DNA of 57,272 nt from PALSA-1006 sp964532405. GTDB lineage: Bacteria > Pseudomonadota > Gammaproteobacteria > Burkholderiales > Gallionellaceae. The stretch spans positions 1 to 57,272 of the forward strand of contig CAZHIC010000016.1 in the NCBI GenBank assembly GCA_964532405.1, written 5' to 3'. The notes beneath the pieces are model-generated. The model searched no databases. It was not told where the DNA came from and saw only the letters and a program-made list of their open reading frames with translations. The stretch's first letter is position 1, and each line of letters opens with the position of its first letter. Below are positions 8,139-17,221 of this stretch, one piece after another. The translations under genes were made by a program, and so were the position numbers.

Positions 8139-8459
8139 ATGAACTGCAAAATGAAATGCTGGAAGATAGGTGTGCTGGTGGTGTTGGGTGTTGCCGCGCT
8201 GGGCTGGGTGGTGATGGCGCTGTGGAACTGGCTGATCCCGGCCTTGTTCGTCGGCGTCAAAGAGATCGACTATGTGCAGGCGATGGGTGTGCTGTTGTTG
8301 AGCAAAATATTATTTGGCGGATTTCGGGGGCACTGCGGCGGACATAGTAAGTGGCATCAACACCGCTGGGAAAAAATGACACCGGAAGAGCGCGAAAAAT
8401 TCCAAACGGGAATGCGTGGCTGCTGCGGTGCGAGCAAGCAGGAAGAGGCAAAAGAGTAA
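8139..8459 (+). CDS. small Cys/His-rich membrane protein linked to the ECF sigma factor
   Basis: The 106-residue protein begins with two Cys (NCKMKC). It has one or two hydrophobic segments (about 10-40 and 50-60, including WNWLIPALF and LLLSKILFGGF), then a cytosolic-looking tail GHCGGHSKWHQHRW, MTPEEREKFQ and GCC. It follows the sigma gene by 13 bases with AAAGGAG 8 bases before ATG 8139; ATG 8133 is too close to that site. Similar small proteins are commonly seen beside ECF sigma genes (recalled). A metal- or redox-sensing role as regulator of the sigma factor is an inference from the Cys/His residues. Confidence 0.6.
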   Translation: MNCKMKCWKIGVLVVLGVAALGWVVMALWNWLIPALFVGVKEIDYVQAMGVLLLSKILFGGFRGHCGGHSKWHQHRWEKMTPEEREKFQTGMRGCCGASKQEEAKE

Positions 8460-8463
8460 CGGG

Positions 8464-8509
8464 GATGGTGGGAGCGCAGACGTCTTGTCGGCGCCCCCAT
8501 TCTGTTTTT
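8464..8509 (+). terminator. probable terminator after the sigma-factor operon
   Basis: An imperfect stem pairs GATGGTGGGAGCGC with GCGCCCCCATTC and is followed by a run of T (GTTTTTCTCC). Confidence 0.55.
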
Positions 8510-8541
8510 CTCCTTCCGAATGAATTTATAGCTCACTTAAC

Positions 8542-8576
8542 AATTCAGTCGCTTGACTTAATCAAGCGACTGAATT
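8542..8576. promoter_or_regulatory. 15-bp inverted repeat operator upstream of the TetR gene
   Basis: AATTCAGTCGCTTGA (8542-8556) and TCAAGCGACTGAATT (8562-8576) are perfect inverted copies with a 5-base centre. A TTGACT/TAATGT promoter pair (8553-8558 and 8576-8581) overlaps it. Placed 35 bases before the TetR gene, it is the likely autoregulatory operator of the efflux locus. Confidence 0.8.
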
Positions 8577-8611
8577 AATGTGCGCCACTTTTTACAATTT
8601 CGAAACGAAGC

Positions 8612-9328
8612 ATGAGCGCAAAAAAAGAATCCCGCTGTCTGTTGCTGAAAACGGCACAACGCTTGCTCGGACACCAGCCGGGCGGGCAGGAAGAGACGCG
8701 CTGGCGTTTGTTGCAAGCCGCAGCCGAAGTGTTCGCCGAGGTCGGTTATCACGCCGCGACCACGCGCGAGATTTGCAAGCGCGCCGAAGTCAATCTGGCT
8801 TCCATTCACTACTACTACGGCGACAAGGCGGAGTTGTATCGCGAGGTGTTCCGTCTGCCTTTTTTGAGCGAATGCAATGTGTTCGCCACGCTCGACATCA
8901 CGCAGGTCTCGTTGCAAGAAGCGCTGCATTCTTTCTACAGTTGGCTATTTCCTCCGGTCGCCGAAGAAGACCCGATGCAGAAACTCTTCATGCGCCTGCA
9001 TGCGCGCGAGGAAGCCGAGCCTAGCGGTGTGTTGGGCGATGCTATGGTGCAGGCGTTCCGCCCCAATCACGAGAAGGTGCAGGTGCTGCTGTGTCGCGAG
9101 TTCGGCCTGAAAAAACCGGATGCCGAAGTGGATAGATTGACTTTTGCCGTGATCGGATTGGCTACGGTGTATTTCCACAATCGCACGGCGGTAAATAATT
9201 TTGCCCCGCATCTGGTCGTCGGGCAGAAATCCAGAGAGGCGATGGCGCAAAGATTGGTTGGATATGCCGTGGCGCTGATCGAAGCCGAGCGCAAGCGTCG
9301 CGCAGCAACGGGGCGCGCGAAGAAATAA
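8612..9328 (+). CDS. TetR family repressor (CecR/DUF1956 type) of the RND pump
   Basis: The 238-residue protein has a TetR HTH (about 25-75: LLQAAAEVFAEVGYHAATT, then VNLASIHYYYGDKAELYREVF). A long C-terminal ligand domain of the CecR (YbiH, DUF1956) kind follows. It is followed by the adaptor, pump and outer-membrane channel genes in the same direction, and is preceded by a perfect 15-bp inverted repeat overlapping a promoter. The likely role is ligand-relieved repression of itself and the pump. Confidence 0.85.
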   Translation: MSAKKESRCLLLKTAQRLLGHQPGGQEETRWRLLQAAAEVFAEVGYHAATTREICKRAEVNLASIHYYYGDKAELYREVFRLPFLSECNVFATLDITQVSLQEALHSFYSWLFPPVAEEDPMQKLFMRLHAREEAEPSGVLGDAMVQAFRPNHEKVQVLLCREFGLKKPDAEVDRLTFAVIGLATVYFHNRTAVNNFAPHLVVGQKSREAMAQRLVGYAVALIEAERKRRAATGRAKK

Positions 9329-9387
9329 GACCGTCGAAGACTCAATACGCAAGAACAGCAGAACAACGCTTTGAAAGGAAGAAAACA

Positions 9388-10326
9388 ATGAACACAAGCA
9401 TCATCAAAAACCATCCGCTGATTTTCAAGATCGCCTTGTCCGGGCTGGTGCTTGCGGGTGGAGGGCTGTGGTTGTCCGGTAACAGCAAGGCAGAGCAAGC
9501 CGCACCTGCACCTGCGGTCAGTCGGCCTGCGCTGACGGTGCGCACCACGATGCTGCGCGAAGATAAATGGTCGCGCACTTTGCTGGCCAACGGCAGCATC
9601 TTGCCGTGGCAGGAAGCCATCATCACCGCGCAAGTGCAGGGGCTGCGCATCGCGGAAGTGAAAGTCAGCATCGGGGATTATGTGCATCAAGGCGACGTGC
9701 TGGTGACGTTGGATAATTTTGCGCGCGCCAGCGATGAGGCTGCCGGGCATTCTGCCCAAGGCCGCATTGTTGCGCCGGATGATGGCATCATTTCGGCAGC
9801 GAATGCCAACGTGGGTTCGATGCTGCAATCCGGTGCCGAACTTTTTAAATTGATCCGTAAAGGGCGTCTGGAATGGCGTGCCGAGTTGACGGCAGAAGAG
9901 TTGATGCTTGTTCGCAAGGGCATGGGCGCAGAGATCAGCGTGGGTGAGGGGCGCGTCATCAAAGGGACGGTGCGTGCCATTTCGCCGTCGGTGAATATGC
10001 AGACACGCTACGGTTATGTGTTGGTCGGCATCCCGGATAGCTCCGGCATCATCGCGGGCGCTTTTGCGCACGGTGCTTTCGACATCAGCGGCGGGAAAAA
10101 TACATTGTCGTCATTGCCGCAGTCGGCTGTGCTGCAACGCGGCAGCGCGATGTTCGTGCTGGTCGTGGGCGCGGACAATCGTGTGCATGAACGCATGGTG
10201 AAGACCGGGCAGCGCAGCGGTGACCGCATCGAGATCAAAAAAGGTTTGAAAGAGAGCGAGCCCGTGGTCGAGAGCGGCGGCGCATTCTTGACCGAAGGTG
10301 ATGTCGTGCAAGTGGTGAAAGGTTAA
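9388..10326 (+). CDS. RND efflux periplasmic adaptor (HlyD/AcrA family), hairpin apparently missing
   Basis: The 312-residue membrane-fusion protein has an N-terminal signal/anchor (about 10-35), two lipoyl half-motifs, a beta-barrel and a membrane-proximal domain. The first lipoyl half ends VLVTLDN and the second begins GRIVAPDDG. Only about 14 residues (FARASDEAAGHSAQ) separate them, where AcrA-type adaptors carry a helical hairpin of 60 or more residues that contacts the TolC channel. This also explains the short length compared with about 380-400. The frame is intact, so it looks like a real variant and not a pseudogene. The next gene starts 2 bases after its stop. Confidence 0.85.
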   Translation: MNTSIIKNHPLIFKIALSGLVLAGGGLWLSGNSKAEQAAPAPAVSRPALTVRTTMLREDKWSRTLLANGSILPWQEAIITAQVQGLRIAEVKVSIGDYVHQGDVLVTLDNFARASDEAAGHSAQGRIVAPDDGIISAANANVGSMLQSGAELFKLIRKGRLEWRAELTAEELMLVRKGMGAEISVGEGRVIKGTVRAISPSVNMQTRYGYVLVGIPDSSGIIAGAFAHGAFDISGGKNTLSSLPQSAVLQRGSAMFVLVVGADNRVHERMVKTGQRSGDRIEIKKGLKESEPVVESGGAFLTEGDVVQVVKG

Positions 10327-10328
10327 AC

Positions 10329-13300
10329 ATGAACGTTTCGTCATGGTCTATCCGCAACCCGATTCCGGCGATCCTCGGTTTCATATTGCTCACCTTCATG
10401 GGCATCATGGCTTTTAAAGCCATGAAGATCCAGCTATTCCCCGACATCGATTTGCCGATGATCACGGTGACCGCCTCCATGCCGGGCGCTTCGCCCGACC
10501 AGATGGAAGCCGAAGTGGCGCGCAAAATCGAGAACGTGCTGGCCAGCGCACAAGGGCTCAAACATCTCTACACACAAGTCAAGAGCGGCACTGCCATCGT
10601 GTCTGCCGAGTTTCGGCTGGAGCGGGATTCGCGTTTGGCGCTGGAGGATGTGCGCTCCGCCGTTTCTCGTATCCGGGGCGACCTGCCGCGCGAGATGCTC
10701 GATCCGGTTATCAACAAAGTGGAATTGAGCGGCAAGCCCCTCATGACCTACACCATCTCCGCTCCCAGTATGAGCGAGGAAGAGTTGTCGTGGTTCGTCG
10801 ACAATAACATCACCAAGTTGTTGTTGGGCGTGAAGGGCGTAGGCGCAGTGAGTCGCGTAGGCGGGGTGTTGCGGCAGGTGCGCGTAGAGCTGGATCCGAT
10901 CAAGATGCTGGGGTTGAACCTCACGGCGTCCGAGATTTCCAGCCAGTTGCGCCAGATACAGCAGGAAGCGCCGGGCGGCCGCACCGATCTGGGCGGCATG
11001 GAGCAAACCGTGCGCATGGTCGCCACCGTCAACACAGTCGAGCAATTGGCGCAGATGGAGATCAGTCTGCGCGATGGTCGCCATGTGCGGCTCGATCAAG
11101 TGGCGGATGTGAGCGACGCCATCGCCGAGCGGCGCTCGGCTGCATTGTTAAATGGTCGGCAGGTCGTGGGTTTCGAGATCACCCGCTCATTGGGGGCCAG
11201 CGATATCGAGGTGTCCGACGGGGTGATAGCGGCACTCGGCAAGTTGAGAGAAAGTCATCCCGAGATCGATACTGAACGTGTGTTCAACATGGTGGACAGG
11301 GTGGCGGAAACCTACGCGGGTTCGATGGAGATGCTGTTCGAAGGCGCGCTGCTGGCCGTGATCGTGGTGATTTTCTTTTTGCGCGATACACGCGCCACCA
11401 TCGTGGCCGCGACCGCGCTGCCGCTCGCCGTCATCCCGACTTTCGCGTGCATGTATCTGTTGGGTTTTACGATCAACATCGTGACTTTGCTTGCACTATC
11501 GCTGGTGGTCGGTGTGCTGGTGGACGATGCCATCGTCGAGATCGAAAACATCATGCGCCATCTGGAAATGGGCAAGACACCATACCAGGCGGCGATGGAA
11601 GCCGCCGACGAGATCGGCATGGCAGTGATCGCGACGACCTTCACGCTGGTGGCGGTCTTTTTGCCGACCGCATTCATGAGCGGCATCCCGGGCAAGTTCT
11701 TCGTTCAATTCGGTTGGACGGCGGCGATTGCCGTGCTGTTCTCGCTGGTTGTCGCGCGAATGTTGACGCCGATGATGTCCGCCTATTTCTTGCGCCCGCG
11801 CGTGCTGCATGCGACACCGGGCTGGATCGAGATATATCTCAAATGGGCGCACTGGTGTTTGGCGCATCGCAAGACCACGCTGCTGGTCACGGCAGTATTT
11901 TTCTTCGGCTCTTTTGTGTTGGCGTCCACCTTGCCGACGGCGTTCCAACCCAAGGACAACGACTCGCAAACGCAAGTGTCGCTGACGCTGCCGCCGGGAA
12001 GTAAATTTGAGCAAAGTTATGCGTTGGCCGAACAAGCGCGCAACATCGTCATGCAGAATGCGGAAGTGACGCTGGTGTATACGGCGATCGGAGGTGGCGC
12101 GTCGGGCGGTAATGCGTTCGAGCCAACCAGTGCGGCAGAGGTGCGCAAGGCGACGTTGTCCATACAGCTGAAATCGCGCAATGTGCGCAAGCTAAAAAAA
12201 CAGCAGATAGAAGATCAGCTGCGCGCATCGTTGATGGTGCTGCCCGCAGTGCGCGTCAAAGTCGGCATGGGGTCGTCCTCGGACAAATATCAACTGGTGC
12301 TGAGCAGTGAGAATAGCCAGTTATTGAACGAATATGCTTTGAAAGTCGGTCAAGAGCTACGCACGATACCGGGCATCGGCAACGTGTTATCCAATTCCAG
12401 CATCTTGCAACCGGAGGTGGTGGTGCGCCCCGATTTTGCGCGTGCGGCCGATCTGGGCGTGACGTCCAGCGCCATCGCCGAGGCGTTGCGGGTGGCGACC
12501 AGCGGCGATTACGACCAGTCGCTGGCCAAGCTCAATCTGCCGGACCGGCAACTGCCCATCATCGTGAAGTTGCGCGACGATGCGCGGCAGGACCTCAAGC
12601 TGCTGTCGCGGCTCGTCGTGCAAGGCGCGCGCGGGCCGGTCATGCTGGGCAACGTGGCGACGTTGAGTATCGAAAGCGGCCCGGCGCAGATCGACCGCTA
12701 CGACCGCCAGCGCAATATCACCTTCGAGATCGAACTGGCCGGACAGCCTTTGGGCAAAGTACATGCGGCAGTGCTGGCATTGCCTTCCGTTAAGAATATG
12801 CCGGAGAGCGTGCAGATGGCGCCGATAGGCGATGCCGAAGCGATGAAGGAACTGTTCGCGAGTTTCAGCTTGGCGATGTTCACCGGCGTGATGTGCATCT
12901 ACATCGTGCTGGTGCTGCTGTTCAAAGATTTCATGCAGCCGGCGACGATTCTGTGGGCGCTGATCCTGTCCATTCCGGGCGCGTTCCTCGCCTTGTTCCT
13001 GACGCATACCGCGATCTCGATGCCGTCGATGATCGGCATCATCATGCTGATGGGGATCGCCACCAAGAACTCGATATTGCTGGTGGAATACGCCATCGTC
13101 TCGCGCCGGGATCGCGGTATGAACCGTGCCGAAGCGTTGATGGATGCGTGCAAAAAACGCGTGCGACCCATCGTCATGACGACCCTGGCTATGGCGGCAG
13201 GTATGCTGCCGGTAGCACTTGATCTCGGAACAGGGGACGGCAGTTTCCGCTCGCCAATGTCCATCGTCGTCATCGGCGGATTGATCACTTCGACTTTCCT

Positions 13301-13400
13301 GAGTCTGCTGGTGATCCCGGTGGTGTACACCTACGTGGACGACTGGATCGAATGGATGCGCGCGAAATTCAACAAAGCAGACAGTTTGAGTAATTTTTAG
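10329..13400 (+). CDS. RND efflux pump, inner-membrane transporter (AcrB/HAE1 family)
   Basis: The 1023-residue protein shows the two-fold AcrB plan: a hydrophobic N-terminal helix, a large periplasmic loop, a bundle of helices (about 335-540), a second loop and a second bundle (about 860-1010). Proton-relay residues are present: Asp399-Asp400 in LVDDAIVEIENI and a Lys near 911 in GIATKNSILLVEYA. It exports drugs or other toxic compounds using the proton gradient. It sits directly between its adaptor and TolC-type channel genes. The substrate is not evident. Confidence 0.93.
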   Translation: MNVSSWSIRNPIPAILGFILLTFMGIMAFKAMKIQLFPDIDLPMITVTASMPGASPDQMEAEVARKIENVLASAQGLKHLYTQVKSGTAIVSAEFRLERDSRLALEDVRSAVSRIRGDLPREMLDPVINKVELSGKPLMTYTISAPSMSEEELSWFVDNNITKLLLGVKGVGAVSRVGGVLRQVRVELDPIKMLGLNLTASEISSQLRQIQQEAPGGRTDLGGMEQTVRMVATVNTVEQLAQMEISLRDGRHVRLDQVADVSDAIAERRSAALLNGRQVVGFEITRSLGASDIEVSDGVIAALGKLRESHPEIDTERVFNMVDRVAETYAGSMEMLFEGALLAVIVVIFFLRDTRATIVAATALPLAVIPTFACMYLLGFTINIVTLLALSLVVGVLVDDAIVEIENIMRHLEMGKTPYQAAMEAADEIGMAVIATTFTLVAVFLPTAFMSGIPGKFFVQFGWTAAIAVLFSLVVARMLTPMMSAYFLRPRVLHATPGWIEIYLKWAHWCLAHRKTTLLVTAVFFFGSFVLASTLPTAFQPKDNDSQTQVSLTLPPGSKFEQSYALAEQARNIVMQNAEVTLVYTAIGGGASGGNAFEPTSAAEVRKATLSIQLKSRNVRKLKKQQIEDQLRASLMVLPAVRVKVGMGSSSDKYQLVLSSENSQLLNEYALKVGQELRTIPGIGNVLSNSSILQPEVVVRPDFARAADLGVTSSAIAEALRVATSGDYDQSLAKLNLPDRQLPIIVKLRDDARQDLKLLSRLVVQGARGPVMLGNVATLSIESGPAQIDRYDRQRNITFEIELAGQPLGKVHAAVLALPSVKNMPESVQMAPIGDAEAMKELFASFSLAMFTGVMCIYIVLVLLFKDFMQPATILWALILSIPGAFLALFLTHTAISMPSMIGIIMLMGIATKNSILLVEYAIVSRRDRGMNRAEALMDACKKRVRPIVMTTLAMAAGMLPVALDLGTGDGSFRSPMSIVVIGGLITSTFLSLLVIPVVYTYVDDWIEWMRAKFNKADSLSNF

Positions 13401-13413
13401 ATTGGAGCATGCA

Positions 13414-14742
13414 ATGAAATATTCAAAAATAACGCTGAGCGTTTTGCTGGTGCTGGGTATACAGGCGCAAGCGCAAGGTGCCGATTTGCTGGAAACCTAC
13501 CGCGCTGCTCAAAATCAGGATGCGGTATTTGCCTCGGCGCGAGCCGCCCAGCAAGCCGGACAAGAAAAGTTGGCGCAAGGTCGCGCGACTATGCTGCCCA
13601 GCGTTAACCTGACCGCCAATTCGACGTATTACGATAATCAAATTCAGTTTCCCGGCGCCTCGCGGCAATTGAACTACACCTCTTCCGGCATCGGTGTGTC
13701 GTTGGTGCAGCCGCTGTTTCGCCAGCAAAACTGGCTGGCCTATACGGAATCCGAATTGCAAGTATTGGTCTCCGATGCGCAATTTCATCTGGCCGAGCAA
13801 GATTTGATCACGCGCGTGGCACAAGTTTACTTCGACGTGTTGATTGCTCAAGACAGTGTGCAATTGGCGGAGACCCAGAAAAAATCTATTGCGGAACAAC
13901 TCGAACAAGCTCGCCGTAACTTCGAGGTGGGGACGGCGACCATCACCGACACCTACGAAGCACAGGCCCGCTTTGATTTGACCAACGCGCAACTCATCGC
14001 CGCGCAAAGCAACCTCGAAATCAAGCGTCGTTCCTTGCAGCAGATCACCAACGCTAACCCCGGCGAATTAAAGCCGATAAGTGCTGCGTTGAAACTCGAT
14101 GTCCCGCAACCCGCCGATGCCTCGAAGTGGGTGGAGGATGCGCAACAGCACAGCCTGCAAGTTCTGATTGCACAAGCGGGCGCCGAGTTGGCCGAAAAGG
14201 AAGTCGTGAGAAATCGCGGCGGGCATTACCCCACGCTCGACCTGGTGGCGAATGTCTCGCAGAGCTTGGCGAATGGCGGAACCTTTACCGGAACCGGATA
14301 TGGCCCGGCCGATACCACCAGCAAGTCCGTCGGCGTGCAATTCAACATGCCTCTGTTCCAAGGCGGCGCGACCCAATCCAAATGGCGCGAAGCCGCAGCC
14401 AACCGCGATAAAGCGCAACAGGATTTGGAAAATGCCCGGCGTAGCGTCGCCGTACAAGTGCTGCAAGCGTACCTCGGTGTGGTCAACGGCATCGCGCAAG
14501 TGCAGGCATTGCAACAGGCGTTGAAGTCCAGCGAAAGTTTGCTGCAAGCCAGCAAGCTGGGGCAGAATGTCGGCGTGCGCACCAGCCTCGATGTGCTCAA
14601 TGCGCAGCAGCAATTGTTCTCGACGCGCCGCGATTTATATCAGGCGCAATACAACTATCTTGTGAGCCAGCTGCGCTTGAAAGCGGCAGCTGGGAATTTG
14701 ACTGAAGCGGATTTGAGCCGGGTCAATCAGGCGTTGCGCTAA
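13414..14742 (+). CDS. TolC family outer-membrane efflux channel
   Basis: The 442-residue protein begins with a signal peptide (MKYSKITLSVLLVLGIQAQA). Two repeated outer-membrane efflux (OEP) units of coiled-coil type follow, with PLFRQQNW and MPLFQGGATQSKWREA as the two strand/turn landmarks. It forms the trimeric outer-membrane exit duct of the pump. ATG 13414 is chosen because TTGGAGC just upstream serves as its ribosome site; the frame is also open from a TTG at 13402. It starts 13 bases after the pump stop codon. Confidence 0.92.
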   Translation: MKYSKITLSVLLVLGIQAQAQGADLLETYRAAQNQDAVFASARAAQQAGQEKLAQGRATMLPSVNLTANSTYYDNQIQFPGASRQLNYTSSGIGVSLVQPLFRQQNWLAYTESELQVLVSDAQFHLAEQDLITRVAQVYFDVLIAQDSVQLAETQKKSIAEQLEQARRNFEVGTATITDTYEAQARFDLTNAQLIAAQSNLEIKRRSLQQITNANPGELKPISAALKLDVPQPADASKWVEDAQQHSLQVLIAQAGAELAEKEVVRNRGGHYPTLDLVANVSQSLANGGTFTGTGYGPADTTSKSVGVQFNMPLFQGGATQSKWREAAANRDKAQQDLENARRSVAVQVLQAYLGVVNGIAQVQALQQALKSSESLLQASKLGQNVGVRTSLDVLNAQQQLFSTRRDLYQAQYNYLVSQLRLKAAAGNLTEADLSRVNQALR

Positions 14743-14896
14743 TGACATCAACGTTATGGGAGTGTATCTATGCCTGATTTGAGAAGTTGTCTCCTTTACG
14801 TGAGGTTGAGAAAAAAATGCTCCCAGTCATTTATTTTTACTAAGGGCGCTTCGTGAGGGGTACTATGCGCACATCATCAACACAAGGAGAATGATC

Positions 14897-14968
14897 ATGG
14901 CTAAAGGACAGCAAAAGAAAAACAAAGAAGCGAAGAAGCCTAAAAAGAAACCGACGCCTGCTATCTGA
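14897..14968 (+). CDS. small lysine-rich protein
   Basis: A 23-residue basic peptide begins MAKGQQKKNKEAKKPKKK. A clear AAGGAG ribosome site lies 7 bases before the ATG. Short Lys-rich proteins beginning MAKGQ are common unassigned genes in proteobacteria (recalled). The function is unknown; RNA or ribosome association is a guess from the charge. Confidence 0.55.
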   Translation: MAKGQQKKNKEAKKPKKKPTPAI

Positions 14969-15216
14969 CCCGCTCGCGCACTGAAAAAACATGACCAGCA
15001 GGATTGCCGTGGCGGCGTCAGAGGTTGGGGTGGACGATCATATCTATAAACGGCACCGGAACCAATGCGCATCCCACTTTCGCCTGGGAAACCGTTACCG
15101 AAGTGCGTATTGAAGACGGCCTGATGCTCTTCTCACCGGCAATCTAAAAGGGCTGCACGGTGAGTTCTGGCTTGAACCCGATGAACAAATTGTAGTTATG
15201 CGCTATCCAAAACCGA
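14969..15216. other. intergenic stretch with fragments of reading frame
   Basis: No intact gene is seen. A frame interrupted by one stop near 15112 ends GEFWLEPDEQIVVMRYPKPNA and then overlaps the start of the next gene by 8 bases, so it may be a decayed upstream partner. No family is recognised. Confidence 0.3.
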
Positions 15217-15471
15217 ATGCATGAAATTCTGCAATATCTGAAAATACATGGCGAGCGAATCGACATAGAGATCGCTGCGGCAGTAGGTATCTCACTCGCC
15301 AAAGTACGCCTTCATTTGTCTGAGCTTTCGGCCAAAGGTGATGTGATGTCGTGTCACACTATAAAATTTGTAGACGGCAAAAAAATTGAGGGCATGAGCT
15401 ATCGCTTAGCTGGCTTTGTTTTAAAGGCGAAGCCGGGAGCAAAATCGAAGGTTCAGTTAAAGCATACCTGA
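15217..15471 (+). CDS. small winged-helix-like protein, paralogue of the gene at 46129
   Basis: The 84-residue protein has an HTH-like pattern (EIAAAVGISLAKVRLHLSEL, then KGDVMSCH and a Lys-rich beta region). About two thirds of its residues match the protein at 46129-46383, including the ends MxEILQYLKxHGER and KSKxQL. It resembles small ArsR/FaeA-like DNA-binding modules. Target and role are unknown. It lies in an accessory patch among decayed frames. Confidence 0.65.
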   Translation: MHEILQYLKIHGERIDIEIAAAVGISLAKVRLHLSELSAKGDVMSCHTIKFVDGKKIEGMSYRLAGFVLKAKPGAKSKVQLKHT

Positions 15472-15754
15472 TCTGCTGTTCATCATTACCGGACCCATAT
15501 TGGGACGTCACCAACACCATAACGTCTAGCCCTCGCCGCCATCATCCGCGATCTCGCCGCGCATGAACTGGTCGCGCAACCGGCATACCCATCCGCCGGA
15601 TATGCCGATGGTTTGACCTGTCTGCGCTAGATTCAAGCCCTATTGGAAAGGCGGAGCAACTGCCTGAGCCTGTCGTCGTTGTTCAAGCGTTTTCGCGGCA
15701 GCCATTGCTATCAGCGCATCATCTAAAACTGCTTGCCCGCTCGCCGGTCGTGAC
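15472..15754. other. intergenic stretch with a decayed reading frame
   Basis: A 67-codon frame (15526-15726) with one internal TAG reads like former protein (LAAIIRDLAAHELVAQPAYP, later SSLFKRFRGSHCYQ), but no family is recognised. It is probably part of the erosion that also truncated the SDR gene downstream. Confidence 0.3.
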
Positions 15755-16342
15755 ATGCCGGACTTCCCGTCAAATTTCAGACAGGGGTATTGTTGCGCTA
15801 TTGATGGAGAAATGGAATTAGACGAACAATCGGTGGTCGACTTTTTTCAGCGCGTGGGCTCGTTCGACCATTTGGCGACCACTATAAAATCGCAGTTGCC
15901 GTCAGGGCGATTTCTGGAGAATGATTTGGCCGCTGCTACGGCGGCTTTCGATGCAAAATTCTGGGGGCAGTATCGTTTGGCAAAACATGCAGTACGCCAC
16001 ATTCGTGCGCATGGTTCTATCGTACTGACGTCAGGTGTCGCATCGCAACGCAGCTATCCTGGCTATTCGGTTGTCAGCGCGATGAATGCGGCGACCGAGG
16101 CGCTGGCCAAGGCGATTGCCCTTGAGTTGGCTCCGGTGCGTGTAAATACGGTTTGCCCCGGTTTTGTGGATGCGGATCGGCCTATTCCCGGTCGTGTCGA
16201 TTATGTGCGGGCGCTGGCGCCCAACTTGCCGCTGGATCGTCTGGGGGCGGCCAATGAAATTGCCAAGGCCTATCTCTATTTGTTCGGCAACGCTTATTCC
16301 ACGGGGAGCGTAATCGTGGTGGATGGGGGTGCAGTGTGTTGA
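15755..16342 (+). pseudogene. 5'-truncated short-chain dehydrogenase (SDR)
   Basis: The open frame gives 195 residues, but only the part after about residue 24 is SDR-like: EQSVVDFFQRVGSFDHL, GSIVLTSGVAS, PGYSVVSAMNAATEALAKA, VRVNTVCPGFVD and the C-terminal GSVIVVDGGAVC. The N-terminal Rossmann strand with the TGxxxGxG cofactor motif is absent; the residues before are not family-like. The usual length is about 240-250. It therefore cannot bind NAD(P) normally and is most likely a remnant, unless the short form has been repurposed. Confidence 0.65.
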
Positions 16343-16371
16343 GCCTGGCAATACGTTTAACGGGACGTACA

Positions 16372-16473
16372 ATGCGCATGTTATTTTTGATGATTTCATT
16401 TGCGCTGAGCCATAGCGCGATGGCCGAGTGGGTTAAAGTTCATGGCAGGCACGCAAATTCGTCTGTTGAGTAG
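16372..16473 (+). pseudogene. N-terminal fragment of a surface-adhesin-E-like protein
   Basis: The 33-codon frame encodes a signal peptide and the first mature residues (FALSHSAMAEWVKVHG), then meets a stop. It is nearly the same as the start of the intact gene at 17271 (FALNNSAMAEWVKVHS). The two are separated by a toxin-antitoxin pair. It is probably a truncated tandem paralogue, cut when the pair or another segment was inserted. Confidence 0.65.
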
Positions 16474-16540
16474 TCGCAGGTTCGCTTGTATGATGTGCGG
16501 TATATTGCACAATATCCTGTAATAAATAAATGAGGGCATC

Positions 16541-16831
16541 ATGGGAATATCTGTACATGACGTGGTGGCATTTTCTCATGCACGCGCCAATTTTTCCGAT
16601 TTGGCCGAGCAGGTCAAAGCCGGGGCGGAGAAAATCATTACCAAGAACGGCGAGAGTTATGTCGCTTTGATTGATTCGGATCGGCTGGATTACTACCACC
16701 GCTTGGAGCGCGAGCGCATTCATCTGTTGTTGGTGGATGAAGCCAGCAAGGGGTTGGATGATGTGGCGGCAGGTCGGGTGAAGGATGCGCGCCAAGCTAT
16801 CCGGCGGCTCAAACGCAAGCGCGCTGCCTGA
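16541..16831 (+). CDS. Phd/YefM-type antitoxin
   Basis: The 96-residue protein begins with a Phd/YefM-like fold (HDVVAFSHARANFSDLAEQV, then ITKNGESYVALIDSDRLD). A helical, charged C-terminal half that would wrap the toxin follows. In this family the N-terminus binds the operon promoter and the C-terminus neutralises a RelE/ParE toxin. The toxin gene follows after 12 bases. Confidence 0.85.
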   Translation: MGISVHDVVAFSHARANFSDLAEQVKAGAEKIITKNGESYVALIDSDRLDYYHRLERERIHLLLVDEASKGLDDVAAGRVKDARQAIRRLKRKRAA

Positions 16832-16843
16832 GTCGGGGCGGAC

Positions 16844-17221
16844 GTGGTAAAGAAGATCACGGTAAAACTGACTGCCAACTTCGAGCGCAACCTCGAAGCG
16901 ATTGGGGCGTTTCTGGATGAAGTGGATGCGTTGCAAGCGTATGACCGCTTGCTGGATGATCTGTCCGACACCTTGATTCCCAACCTTGAGACTTTCCCGG
17001 CGATGGGGCGATCTTTTCTTGCACGCCCCGTGTGCTCGGTGGAGGTGACGAATGCCATTGCGCGTTTGCAAGCAAAGTTGGGGGGTGGTGAGTTGCGAGA
17101 ATACCTGTTTGCCGATTATCTGGTGTTGTATGCGCAGTTCGATACGGTCATCCATTTGCTCTCGATCAAGCATTACCGTCAGCTCTCATTTGATTTTCAA
17201 GCGCTGTGGGCGGTAAATTAA
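16844..17221 (+). CDS. RelE/ParE family toxin
   Basis: The 125-residue basic protein fits the RelE/ParE superfamily: LTANFERNLEAIGAFLDEV, a helix pair, then REYLFADYLVLYAQFDTVIHLLSIKHYRQ. RelE members cut mRNA on the ribosome and ParE members poison gyrase; which applies cannot be told from sequence alone. It is slightly longer than usual (90-105). It probably starts at GTG 16844, 12 bases after the antitoxin stop. Confidence 0.82.
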   Translation: MVKKITVKLTANFERNLEAIGAFLDEVDALQAYDRLLDDLSDTLIPNLETFPAMGRSFLARPVCSVEVTNAIARLQAKLGGGELREYLFADYLVLYAQFDTVIHLLSIKHYRQLSFDFQALWAVN

